Shown piece by piece: positions 45,401 through 56,489 of a stretch of DNA of 64,000 nt. The stretch lies in contig NC_133102.1 in the NCBI RefSeq assembly GCF_022965805.1, positions 11,390,485 to 11,454,484 of the forward strand. The letters run 5' to 3'. Each line of letters starts with the position of its first letter. The stretch's first letter is position 1. Both the position numbers and the translations under genes were made by a program. The DNA is from Primulina eburnea (Eukaryota; Streptophyta; Magnoliopsida; Lamiales; Gesneriaceae). Below the pieces are notes generated by a model. It was not told where the DNA came from and did not search any database. It saw only the letters and a list, made by a program, of their open reading frames with translations.

Positions 45401-45508
45401 GTGGAGATTCTTCGGAACTGCAGAAGAACCAACGACGAATCCGACGGGTTTGGGATTAGATCGGGCGAGGGGAATAGTTCGGAGCTGATGTGAGAGCCTA
45501 CGCCACAT
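42493..45508 (-). CDS. COX5b: Cytochrome c oxidase subunit 5b, mitochondrial
   Basis: Six exons: 45508-45358, 45246-45170, 45058-45008, 43710-43644, 43536-43457 and 42552-42493, giving 161 residues. The N-terminus MWRRLSHQLRTIPLARSNPK is Arg- and Ser-rich without acids, a mitochondrial presequence. The mature part has VDDVMPIATGHEREEL, YYDKRIVGCPG, the zinc-site Cys residues of GCPG and HECPVCSQYF, and the conserved LEVVGPGGPPDGHGEDHHH end. Subunit 5b binds zinc on the matrix side of complex IV. All introns are GT-AG. Intron 3 is about 1.3 kb and intron 5 about 0.9 kb, and no mobile element is seen in them. The gene lies between the two virus-transposon copies and looks intact. Confidence 0.96.
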
Positions 45509-46274
45509 ATTTATTGGGCAATGATTCCGATTAGGGCTTCGGTGTGATCTTAGCTAGCCTCCGTTTGTCAGAATTTGGAAAGTACTGAAAAATTAGAGAA
45601 ACAAAGCGGCGTTGAAGAAGAAGTCCGTGGTGCTGTAGTTCGAAACGGTTCAACACAAAAAAAATAAAGTTCAGGTGTGGGGTTTTCGGTTTCGGGTGAG
45701 ATCGAGTCGGATCAGTCTATATTTTATATCATAAATTTTGAACATTTTTTTATTTTTTAAATAATTGTTTATTTGATTTAATAAATATTCTATATTTTTC
45801 GACAATTAGACTCTCAAATTTAAATCATATATACAAGTAAAATTTTGTTATTATATTTTTAAATTAAAATATTTTTTTTTAATTTAATTAATTTTTTTTA
45901 AAAAATTCAACATCGAGTTATATGGGTTGATGAATTGATCGAATTGATTCGGGTTGAGAATTTTCGGGTTAACTCGGGTTCGGGTTGGGCAACTTTTGAA
46001 TAGTATTGTTCAACCCGACCCAACTCACCCGAATTGACATCTCTAGCTGTAGTCGAATAAATCCAGTTTATTATTATTTTTTAAAATCTTGATTTATTTT
46101 TTATTTTTTAAAAAATATCTCCCTCACGTGTAAAATCTCAATATTTTTATTGTTAAATTTGTATTTTCCTATTCAAATGTAAAAATATTAAATCAAGATT
46201 TACTATTCAAGTTCATAATTGTTAGGACAAAGAGAAAAAAGAAATTATTTTAGTGAGATGTTTATTTATGCCTC
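45509..46274. other. Spacer upstream of COX5b
   Basis: The first part is the COX5b leader and promoter side. At 45900-46050 there is a CGGGTT-rich stretch (TTCGGGTTAACTCGGGTTCG) that reads as a degenerate dispersed repeat with partial inverted symmetry. No gene is seen. Confidence 0.4.
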
Positions 46275-46440
46275 ACGAAGATGATATAGTGGTAAAATAT
46301 TTGGAAAATAATGTAACAGTCATAAATTCAAATCTCAATTAAAGATAACAACTAATGAGAGTCGACAAAAAGTGTGTAAAATATGGCATCCTCCGCCAAG
46401 ATTAGTTAAGCAAATCCCAGATATATGGGTACCAAAAACA
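46275..46440 (+). repeat. Possible tRNA-derived SINE relic
   Basis: GATATAGTGGTAAA resembles a pol III A box and AATTCAAATC about 40 bases on resembles a B box, as in tRNA-derived SINEs. There is no clear poly(A)/poly(T) tail or target duplication, so this is tentative. Confidence 0.3.
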
Positions 46441-46726
46441 AGTTATTTAATTAGACAAGTTAGTAATCTATTAATTTAAAAATCTATTTTTACCCTACAT
46501 TGACTTCATATTAGCCATAATTTTTTTAAATATTAATTTAAATAATAATAAAATAAATTAAACGTTTATATATGGGTAAATTGCTCATAAATCCCCAAAC
46601 CCAAAATCAACTTTACCCAAACTCCCTACACATCAAAAACTTTCTTTAAACTCCTTAATACCTTAAAATAGACAAAAATATCCTTATTCCTATTTTTAGT
46701 TTAATTGATTCACCGCGCTTTCAAAA

Positions 46727-46949
46727 TGGTATCAGAGCTTATAAAAAGCCCCGAACCTCTATCGTGTGATATGACACAAAGCACGACTCTCCGTAGGGGA
46801 TAACCTAGGCTCTTCTACAGAGTTTGAGGTTAGCAAACTGATAGGTATCTTTGTGGGTGTCACCTCGTCATTGATCATATGATCCCTCATCTCCTTATCC
46901 AAAAGCCGGAGCTCTGAGTTGAGGCACTGTACACAAATGGTATCAGAGC
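46727..46949 (+). repeat. Duplicated viral primer site with a 199-bp spacer
   Basis: TGGTATCAGAGC occurs at 46727-46738 and again at 46938-46949, each after a run of A. Copy 1 has only one, which matches the second in downstream context and the first in upstream context. The spacer has no clear frame. Confidence 0.85.
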
Positions 46950-47170
46950 GAAATGTTAATTTAATTCAAATACAAATTTTATTATTACTAGTAACTAATT
47001 GTATGAGAAGGAGAATTTTGAAAAAATTATGAATCCGAACTTAAGTTCGAGAAAAATAATTTACAAGATATATTCCAATACTTTGGAATATACACAAGTT
47101 TATCTAACTATTATTATATATCAGAAGCAGAAAGGGACGCAACGGCACCCTCAGTTAAAATTTCAGGTAT

Positions 47171-47519
47171 ACTTATAATTCAAGAAAATAAGTTTCTGGA
47201 GATAGTACCAGACTCCTCTAAGCTCTCTTTAGATCTTAGAGAAATCCAGAAAACAGTACAAAATTATGGCAACATCCTATATTTTGTACCCCAACGAGTT
47301 GAAGAAATCCTTAAAAACCAGGAAGAAATTCTTGGAATATTAAAGGATATTCAAACAAGAATTCAGAAACTAGAACAACAACCAAGTTCTAGTAAAAGAA
47401 CTTCAGGAGGTTGGTTACCACCATCATTTGGTACTGAACCCTCGTTACACCAACAAAGAAAAGCTAGAGTGGTGTCAAAACCTTTGACTGAAGAAGAAAA
47501 CATGATCAATCTAATTTAA
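47171..47519 (+). pseudogene. Remnant of the viral coiled-coil frame (copy 2)
   Basis: Corresponds to 40780-40409 of copy 1 (FLEIVPDSSKLSLDL, IQKLEQQPSSS) with base changes. An early stop replaces part of the end. Upstream, about 335 bp present in copy 1 are deleted, joining the first small frame to this one. Confidence 0.75.
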
Positions 47520-47545
47520 TCTATCTCAGAAAATAAATTTATCTG

Positions 47546-47902
47546 ATGACAACTTTAGAAAGGATTGGTTATGTCTTGCGGAATCTTTCGCCAATCTCAA
47601 AAGTTGTAGATCTAAAGATGAACACAGCAGGAGGAGAAATACCTGCTATAACCTGGTCATCTACTCAGGAACCACCAAGGGAAAGTGTGGGATCTCAAAA
47701 TGCTAACATGAGAGAATCCCAATCAGATTTCCATACTGGTGGAGGATCACACCCAGCGGGTGCAAGGACAAGGAAAAGTCAAATTCCCTTGCACCAAACA
47801 CCCTACGGGAAAAATGTTTTAGATCCGATACATCCTTACGGGATTATGCTTAACCTTGATGTATTAGATTTTAAAAACAGAGAAGATCTCATACACGACT
47901 GG
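47546..47902 (+). pseudogene. Viral coat protein N-terminus (copy 2), interrupted
   Basis: About 119 codons matching the first 126 of the coat frame in copy 1, with a small deletion near codon 10. It ends at DLIHDW, where an LTR begins at 47903. Non-functional. Confidence 0.85.
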
Positions 47903-48380
47903 TGATAAGTGCAATTTATTGTACTTTTATTAATTGTTTTTAACTTGGAATTTTGTGATTCTTGAGCAGGTTTTATGTGAATTGTTGTTGTAGTTTGGAA
48001 GCTTAGAATGAGAATTTGGAGTAGTAAATTGTTTAATTGGAAAGTGCAAAAGATAAAAAAGGCCAAAGCTCCAGCGCACCCGCGCTAACAAAAAGACCGC
48101 ACCCGCGGTCAATGTTCAAGAATTTTTTCCGAAGCTGTACCGCACCCGCGGTCACTGAATTTCGAAGATGGAAGTTTTCCCCGAAACATCAGCGCACCCG
48201 CGGTGCCATCTTTACCGCACCCGCGGTCTTTGACAGACAAAGTCCGGAAATTCTGAAATTTGGTGTGATGCGCATGGGAGTTGATGACTTTTGTGTTTTG
48301 CGTGCAAAGACTTGTCTAGGACTATAAAAGGCTTCTATTATTCACTATCTAGGGTATTGGGGATCCAAGGGAAGAGTAGT
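47903..48380 (+). repeat. LTR fragment of a further retroelement (element 4)
   Basis: It begins TGATAAGTGCAATTTATTG, a common plant LTR start, directly in the coat sequence. It has a TATA box TATAAAAG at 48323-48330 and five CGCACCCGCGGT-like units at 48075-48227. It is cut at 48380 by element 5. The rest is not in the window, so its class is not certain. Confidence 0.65.
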
Positions 48381-49924
48381 TGTAAGACCGTGTATCGTAT
48401 TATCATAAATCATGTGTGATTATCGATAATTAATGAAATTGTCATGTGATTATGTATTTGATGTATATCGTGACAAGGAATTGAGAATTGAATATTGAAT
48501 ATGAATTGACGTTGTAAGAGCTCGAGTGGAGAGGCTGGACGCTAATTTAGTACAAACATTAAAATTTGTACAGAACGAGTGGCGCCGGGCGGTAGAAAAT
48601 GACCGCCCGAGCGCCAAGGTAGAAATTATGTATGTTTGGGCAGAACATGCCGCGCCCGAGCGGTAATGTTTGACCGCCCGAGCGCGGTGCAATTGACACT
48701 CGGGGACAGAATGTCTCGCGCTCGGGCGCGAGAATTCTACCGCCCGAGCGCGAGAGCGGTGGAAAGATAAGAATGAAATTGCTGTTCGATTTCTTCATTT
48801 CATTTACGTAGCTTCGAGAGAGAACGAGAGCTTCTGATTTTCTTTCGTCCAAATCGACTTCGAAACGCCGTCTAAACGCGAAACAAATTATATATTTGTG
48901 ATCGTCGCGTCGAGGGCTTCAGACTGAGGTAATTTTCTTCCGGTTCCAGCAGCTCTAAATATCAAAGTGCTGGAATAGCATGTATTTGAAGTTGAATTTC
49001 GGATATGTAATAGCATAACTGACAAGAAACTTATAATCGAAGTCGGAATTGAATTATGATATGATTTTGATTTGATATGAATTTTTGAAGTTTCAAATGA
49101 TATTTGAAACTCATATTAATTATTTTGGAGTATGTTATTGATTGAAATGAGTATTTTATTGATGTAGATAAAGTATTATACCGATATCTTCAGGCTACAT
49201 CAATTGGAACGAAGAATTGAGGTATGTTACGACCGGGTAACATACGACATGTATCTGTATTATATGATATATGATTGGATTGATTGGATTGGAATACGTG
49301 TCTATGTGCCTATTTGATGATTTGATGTGGCATACATAACATTGAGATTTGAGTATCGATGTATAAAATAAATGTTTTGTTAACACACATTATTTGATGC
49401 ATACATCGATACATGACATACACCTTGAGCTATGATCCTTGGATACCTTGATATGATTGGATTGGATTCCGGGGTTTGTGAACACAATTGCTATGTTGGT
49501 ATTATATGACCCGTAAAACATAGACATTTATGGCCCCATATGATTGGATATGAGATGTGGAATTTGATGGCGCTTTGCCGACGCTATCATACGTGTATTC
49601 CCATATCGGCCGGTGTGCCAGCTCGAGCATTGATTTGATAGCGATTCGATTGATTCTGACATGTGCTCAGTGGATGGGCATTTGACTTGATACCTCCACG
49701 ACATACATGCATTGCATACCATATATCATTGTTTAGATATTTGTGGTATATATGATTGGTTGTTCCATACATAGCTTTGCTCACCCCCAAGGGGGGCTGT
49801 TGTTGTCGTGTGGACAATGGCAGGTACTCTAGGATATCAGGAGACCGGAGAGGGTACTTCTAGAGGGAGCCACAGCTTGGGCTGAGGTTTTATTTTTATG
49901 TTTATGTCTTGTTCCCAGTATATA
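48381..49924 (+). repeat. 5' LTR of element 5, first piece
   Basis: It begins TGTAAGACCGTGTATCG and matches 63474-64000 for its first 530 bases. GC-rich inverted repeats occupy 48580-48765, including a perfect 14-bp pair CTCGCGCTCGGGCG / CGCCCGAGCGCGAG at 48715-48728 and 48741-48754. Confidence 0.92.
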
Positions 49925-51852
49925 TGTCACACCCTTACTCTATACTTGACATGATTAATGATACTTATATTTGTAATCAAAATAAGGTTTGAATGATATA
50001 ACTATAGTATGAAGTAAATCAAACAAGAGGCATCACTTTGATGGTCTATAAAAATTTTGGCATGATGTCCCTATATTTTGTATACACCAAAACTCAAGAA
50101 ATACTATTCATACACATTTATAAACATATTCTCATATACCAACATACTTTGTATCATCATACATAACATGGAACTTGTTTCAAACCCTCATATAAAATTT
50201 ACTACAATACATATGCGGAAGCTATACAATAAGAAGTCCCGGTTCTTGTCGAGGTAGGGCACGTCACAAGCATCCATTGGCGAACCGGCATCCTATGTCT
50301 GTTCACTACCTGATCCTGTAACCCATGAGCTACGTGAGTTTATAAAACTCAATAAGTTGGCACTTGTACGTATCAATATGCGTCGAAAGAATATACATAT
50401 CAAGTCGTGACAACAATGAAACTTTAAACCATGTCATATCATAGCATATATTCATGTTCATTTTTGTACTTGAGCCTCATTAGTTGACCTGTACTACTGC
50501 GCTTGCTTTATTATATAGCTACTACTGTGTTGGACGTCAGGGAGCAACCTTTGGCAACCCCACGCCCCATGAACATATATTGGCCAATAGCTTTGGTGGA
50601 CTTAAAACCACCCATGATGTCAACAAGCTCTATATCATGTAAATCAGTCCTTTTTCTTTCAATGTTCATGTTCATGTTCATAACATATCACCCATCATCA
50701 ATATTCATGAGTTCCTTACATATTTAATACATAACAGTGGAATATGGTGCTATGTTTTCATCAATAAGATACTAACAATGTACATATAACAATAATCAAT
50801 GAGAAGTATTTGAAATCATAATATTACTCATGTATTACTTCAAGAACATGCCAACTTACAGTCCAATCGTACGAATACGTGTTTGAGACGATGTATTCAG
50901 TTACTATTGTTTAGACTAGGTGAAAATCACTCCTCTACATGTAGGACAACTAAAAGAGAAGAAAGCTTACACTTCTATGATGTTCTTGTGATGGAGAACT
51001 AAGATCTATCTTCAAATTGATGAAGGAAAGGAAGAAGAGAGCTTTTGGAGGAAGAGTTTCTTGGTTTACTTCGAGCTTTTGCTGATAAAGGAGGGGAAGA
51101 ACTAAAGAAATGATTCAGAAAGTCGAAACTTATCTTCTTATATGCAAGGCGGCGCTCGGGCGGTCATAAATTACCGCTCGAGCGCGGAACTTTCTGTCCG
51201 AAACAAAAATTCCAGAACCATTGGCGCTCGGGCGGTAATTTCTTACCGCTCGGGCGCCACCTATTCTGCTTCTGTGCACTTCTTCATTAACGATCGCTCC
51301 AGAAACGTCTCTTCCGTTCATAATCTGGAAAAGTGCTAAACTAGGAAGTTGTAGCTCTATGTCTTGGCTTGAATCTCCCACTGGTTTCATGTCATTTGGA
51401 GGTCTGAGTAAAAATTTATGACCATTCTCCCAACATGTGTCATTGTAGGAGTGACGATACACACAACCCACTTCGGGGCGCTTTTGGCTTGTCTTCCACA
51501 ATGATTTGGACAAAACTCAAAATTAGAAAGTTGTAACCTTATATCTTAGCTTTCTAATGGTTATGGCCTCACACAATTTGGATCAATACTCAAATGATTA
51601 TGCTAAAACTCGTACGAACTACCATATTTTCATCTCATTTCCCACCACTTCTATTACACTATTTCTACGTACCCATCTTACTATCACTATTTAGACATAT
51701 TATCAATCTCAAAACACCATGAACAATATAAGAATCATGTTCAATCTAATATCGATACCTGAATCATCACGTGGAATCTAACGAGCTAAATAACTACATA
51801 ATAAACGACATAAACGCATTATTATCATTTGTACGAGTAACCGGGCAGTACA
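49925..51852 (-). repeat. 3' LTR of element 6
   Basis: 1928 bp with ends TGTCACACCC / GTACA on the plus strand. GC-rich inverted repeats lie at 51150-51262, for example GGCGCTCGGGCGGTAA at 51223 with its near-inverse at 51243-51258. Confidence 0.93.
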
Positions 51853-51865
51853 ATTCTCCCCTCCT

Positions 51866-54501
51866 TCAAAGAATTTCGTCCTCAAAATTTGACGTACCAT
51901 ATAGTTCAGGATATCTCTGTTGGATCTCGTCTTCTCGCTCCCAAGTTGCTTCTTCAATCGCATGATTGCGCCATAATAATTTCACCAAGGGTATTTCCTT
52001 GCCTCGTAACACTTTTGATTTCCTATCGAGGATTTGGACCGGTCGTTATTCATATGAGAGATTCGATGCAAGCTCCAATGGTTCATAATGAAGAACGTGA
52101 GAAGGATTGGCCAAATACTTTCGTAGCAAAGAAACATGAAAAACATTGTGAACATTTGACAAGTTCGGAGGTAAAGAAACTCGGTAGGCTCTGTCTCCTA
52201 TTCTTTCCAAGATTTCAAATGGACCGATATATCTTGGACTCAATTTTCCCTTCTTACCAAAACGCAAAATTCCCTTCAATGGTGATATCTTTACAAATAC
52301 ATGGTCACCAACCTGAAATTCCAATCGACGACGTCGCACATCAGCATAGCTTTTCTGTCGACTCTGGGCAGTGTGCATTCTTTCTCTGATCTTGGTTACC
52401 AATTCAGCTGTCTGTTGTACCAATTCAGGGCCTAATAATTTCCTTTCTCCTATTTCATCCCAATGTACTGGAGATCGACATTTTCTACCATATAATGCAG
52501 TATATGGTGCCATTCCAATGCTTGACTGATAGCTATTGTTATATGTAAACTCAGCCAACGGTAGTTTACTGTCCCAACTACCTGAGAAGTCAATAGTACA
52601 TGCCCTCAACATATCTTCTAAGATCTGATTCACTCGTTCTGATTGTCCATCAGTTTGAGGGTGGAAGGCTGTGCTGAATGACAATCGAGTTCCCATAGCA
52701 TGATGTAAACTCTTCCAAAATGCAGATGTAAATTTTGGATCTCTATCAGATACAATGGACACTGGGATGCCATGAAGCCTCACTATCTCCTTGATGTATT
52801 CTTCAGCATATTGATTCATCGTGTATGTGGTCTTCACCAGAAGAAAGTGAGCTGATTTTGTAAGTCGATCCACAATAACCCATATAGCATTGAACCCTCT
52901 TTGAGTTCTTGGCAAACCAAGAATGAAATCCATCGTGATGTGTTCCCATTTCCATTCAGGAATGGGTAGTGGTTTCAGGAGTCCTGCTGGTCTTTGATGT
53001 TCAGTTTTGACCTGTTGACAAGTTAGACATTGTGCAACAAATTGAGCAATGTCCCTTTTCATACCTGGCCACCCAAATAATGGTTTCAAATCCTTGTACA
53101 TTTTTGTGCCTCCTGGATGGATCGAATAGGGAGTAGCATGAGCATCAATAAGAATGTTGGTTCTGATCGCTCCTTGCTTTGGCACACACAATCTCCCTTG
53201 ATATGTCCATATTCCTTCCCCATCCAATTCAAAGTTCAAATTTCCTTTTTCTTCATCTCGTTGCCTCAATTGTTGTAATTCATTATCTGTGTTTTGTTCG
53301 ACCTTAATCCTGTCTGCAAGCGTTGGTCGAACCATAAGAGATGATAGCTGAATTGCAGCTCCCTTTGGAATAACATCAAGCTTCAAGTTCTGCAAATCCC
53401 ATAGGATTTGTTCTTGTACTTGCATCGCAGCAATAGAACTGGACTTTCGACTTAACGCATCTCAACAACATTGGCTTTACCTGGATGATAGTTAATAACA
53501 CAATCGTAATCCTTCACCAATTCCAAGCAACGTCGTTGTCTCATATTCAGTTCTTTTTGCGTGAATAAATATTTCAAACTCTTGTGGTCCGTATAAATTT
53601 CACATCGTTCGTCATACAGATAATGGCGCCATATTTTCAATGCAAATACCACTGCTGCCAGTTCTAAATCATGTGTTGGATAGTTCTTTTCATATTCTTT
53701 CAATTGTCTGGAGGCATAAGCAATCACCTTCCCGTGTTGCATCAAGACTGCTCCTAAACCTTGTTTCGAAGCATCTCTGTACAATACAAAATCTCCTGAT
53801 CCTTCTGGAATAGCAAGGACCGGTGCTGAAGTCAATTTTACCTTTAACTCTTGGAAACTGCGATCACATGCTTCGTCCCATACAAATTTCACATTCTTTA
53901 GAGTTAAAGCAGTCAAAGGCAATGCTATCTTAGAAAATCCCGCTATAAACCGACGGTAATAACCAGCTAGCCCAAGAAAACTACGTACCTCGGTAACAGT
54001 GGTAGGTCGTATCCAGTTATTAACAGCTTCAATCTTACTTGGATCCACTGATATGCCTTCTTTTGAAATGATATGACCCAAGAATGATACTTGTTCAAGC
54101 CAAAATTCACATTTCTTCCATTTTGCATATAAATGTTTATCCTTCAAAGTCTGCAAAATTAATTGCAAATGTTCTCTATGCTCCTCTACAGTTCGTGAGT
54201 AGATGAGAATATCATCTATAAACACAATCACGAACCTGTCTAGAAATGGCTTGAAAATTCTATTCATTAAATCCATAAAATCTGCTGGTGCATTTGTTAG
54301 TCCAAATGGCATTACAAGAAATTCATAATGCCCGTACCTGGTTCGGAAGGCAGTCTTTGAGATATCATCTGATTTAACTTTTAATTGATGATATCCTGAT
54401 CGTAAATCAGTCTTCGAAAAGATAGCAGCTCCTTGTAGTTGATCAAACAAATCATCAATTCTAGGGAGTGGATACTTATTTTTGATTTTCACTTTGTTCA
54501 A
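51866..54501 (-). pseudogene. RT-RNase H-integrase-chromodomain of element 6
   Basis: RT and RNase H fill 54501-53452, with [10 protein letters not shown] for catalysis and [21 protein letters not shown] in RNase H. A one-base change near 53460 shifts the frame at ANVV. Integrase spans 53425-52049 with the zinc motif CLTCQQVK, VSDRDPKF and HPQTDGQSERVNQ. A TAA at 52048-52046 precedes an otherwise open chromodomain (PVQILDRKSKVLRGKEIPLV...ATWEREDEI...QRYPEL) ending at 51866. A single nonsense change therefore removes the chromodomain. Confidence 0.92.
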
Positions 54502-54510
54502 CTCCGATAA

Positions 54511-55407
54511 TCAATGCATAGACGAAGAGTACCGTCTTTCTTTTTCACAAACAAAACAGGTGCACCCCGACGGTGAAAAGCTCGGTCTGATAAACCCTTT
54601 ATCAAGCAACTCCTGTAACTGTTCTTTCAATTCTTTCATTTCTGTAGGAGCTAATCGATAAGGGGCTTTTGAGATCGGATGAGTTCCTGCTACAACATCA
54701 ATTACAAATTCGATCTCTCTATCTGGGGGTAAGCCTGTTACATCATCAGGAAATACTTCTGGAAATTCACAAACAACATCTGTATCTTTTAATTCACGAA
54801 CAGGTGGATCACTAGTTAACACAGATGCTAAATATCCTTGACACCCCTTCTGTAGTAATTTACATTCCTTCATACAAGAGATTATCCGAAGAGGTAAGGA
54901 TATACCTGCACTTGCTACGGTGAATGGTTCAGCTCCTACTGGTGCAAACTTGATCATCTTTATGCCACAGTCAATAGTAACTCTGTACTTCGAGAGCCAA
55001 TCCATTCCCAATATCACATCAAAATCGATCATTTTCAAATCAAACAATTCAGCATACATCTGATGACCTTGGACATATATTGGACACCCTCGCACAATCT
55101 GATCTGTCTGTAATTCTTGCCCGGAAGGTAAGGCTATGGCGATTTGTGTCTCTGTTGTACTTGGTGTAATGCCCAGTCTCTTTACAAATGATTCCGAAAT
55201 AAAGGAATGTGTGGCTCCTGAATCTAGTAAAACAATAGCAGTAATACCAGAAATCAAGAACATACCGGTGATCATCGATGTATCCGCATCCACTTCTTCT
55301 TTGGTCATGGAGAAAAGGTGTCCCTGTACTTTCTCAGAACTTCCTGGACAATTCTTGGCGAGATGTCCTGGCTTCTTGCAACGATAACAGACATTAGAAC
55401 CCTGCAT
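54511..55407 (-). pseudogene. Zinc knuckle, protease and RT start of element 6
   Basis: CYRCKKPGHLAKNC is followed by the protease with LLDSGATHSFIS and the start of RT ([21 protein letters not shown]). A frameshift near 54565, within the segment that should read on into the RT fingers, ends the frame at 54511. Confidence 0.88.
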
Positions 55408-55551
55408 ACACTCCCCGCCATGGAGTTTGCCACATTTAGGACAAGGTGGCCTGTCCTGTTCTTTACGTGGAGGGGGACCCTTGCTACGGGGTTCCTCTGG
55501 TTGAGCACCTTTGCTATCGGTCTTTTTGTCTTGTCCTGTTCCTTGGCTCTT

Positions 55552-56338
55552 TTAAAAGTACTGTTGCCTTCGCTGATGCCTATCTCTGTCAATGTCTTGC
55601 TCATCCTGTTCAGCCATAAGTGCTCTTTCCACTATCTCCCCATACGTAGCAACTTTCGACATTCGTACATCTCTTTTAATTTCAGAGCGAAGTCCCCGCA
55701 TGAAATGTTCGCCCTTACTGGTGTCATCTTGTGCAATATATGGTACATATTGGACTCCGGCCTCAAATTGTTGTATGTATTCCGTCATTGACATGGTCCC
55801 TTGCTTCAAATTTAGGAAGTCACTAGCTTTCTTGGCTCGTACGTCTTTACTGAAATATTTGTTATAAAACACAGTTTTGAAAGTTCCCCATGTCAATGGT
55901 CCAACCGGTAATGCCACTTTTGCACTTTCCCACCATATTCTTGCATGTTTTGTTAAGAGAAAGATGGCACAAGTCACTTGGTCAGCATCATCCATATGAA
56001 GGTACGAGAAGATGGACTCCAATGACTTAATCCACTCTTCTGCTACTGCTGGATCGGTGCTTCCCATGAATTCCGGAGGATTAAAACAGTCTAAAACGAT
56101 CATATACGTCTGTTTTAACAGGCACATGTCTGTGTACTATGGCTTGAGCTTGTGCGTGTTCATGAGTAGTCCGTTGCATCTCCAGTAGCTGCTGGATTTG
56201 TTCACCATGGACTTTTGCTTGATGTTGGAGTAATTGAGCGAAGTCATCTATCGGTCGTGGCGCACTGCCCTCACCTTCGACTGTTGGGGCCTTGCCCTTA
56301 GATGACTCTCCTTCATGTACTTTACGTTTTGGTGGCAT
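55552..56338 (-). pseudogene. gag of element 6
   Basis: The likely ATG is at 56338 (MPPKRKVHEGESSKG). The first 85 codons run to about 56085. The capsid part then continues in another frame (56127-55552, with WWESAKVALP and EYIQQFE), so a one-base change separates them near 56100. Confidence 0.85.
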
Positions 56339-56470
56339 CGTCACTTATCTTAACCTACATGTAGGATACATAGACACATAACTTAGCATAAACTATGAGA
56401 TACAAAGATACTTACTTGCCGAGTTCTCCATGTGGATGAAGTGCAGTGTCTTCCCTGTCAAAGAACCGTG

Positions 56471-56483
56471 GGCTCTGATACCA
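56471..56483 (-). other. Primer binding site of element 6 (tRNA-Met)
   Basis: The minus strand reads TGGTATCAGAGCC six bases inside the 5' LTR. Confidence 0.93.
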
Positions 56484-56489
56484 TAAAAA

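Larger units (their letters stand above)
46574..47902 (+). mobile_element. Second copy of the virus-bearing transposon, partial
   Basis: It starts GGGTAAATTGCTC, the same terminus as the right TIR of the first copy, and runs through the same TIR to CCGCGCTTTCAAAA and a tRNA-Met primer site (46727-46738). It then contains a second primer site (46938-46949), the viral 5' region with a deletion, the coiled-coil frame and the coat N-terminus. At 47902 an LTR interrupts it. The remainder is not in the window up to 64000. It lies about 5 kb from copy 1, in opposite orientation, with COX5b between them. Confidence 0.85.

Noticed and set aside
48580..48765. GC-rich inverted repeats as bacterial-type terminators or a CpG-island promoter
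   Set aside because: They lie inside LTRs of a plant retrotransposon and recur at the same LTR position. No T-run terminator context exists.
51142..51513. Open frames of up to 127 codons on both strands in 51130-51513 and 57722-58105
   Set aside because: They occur identically in both LTRs of element 6 and come from the GC-rich inverted repeats.
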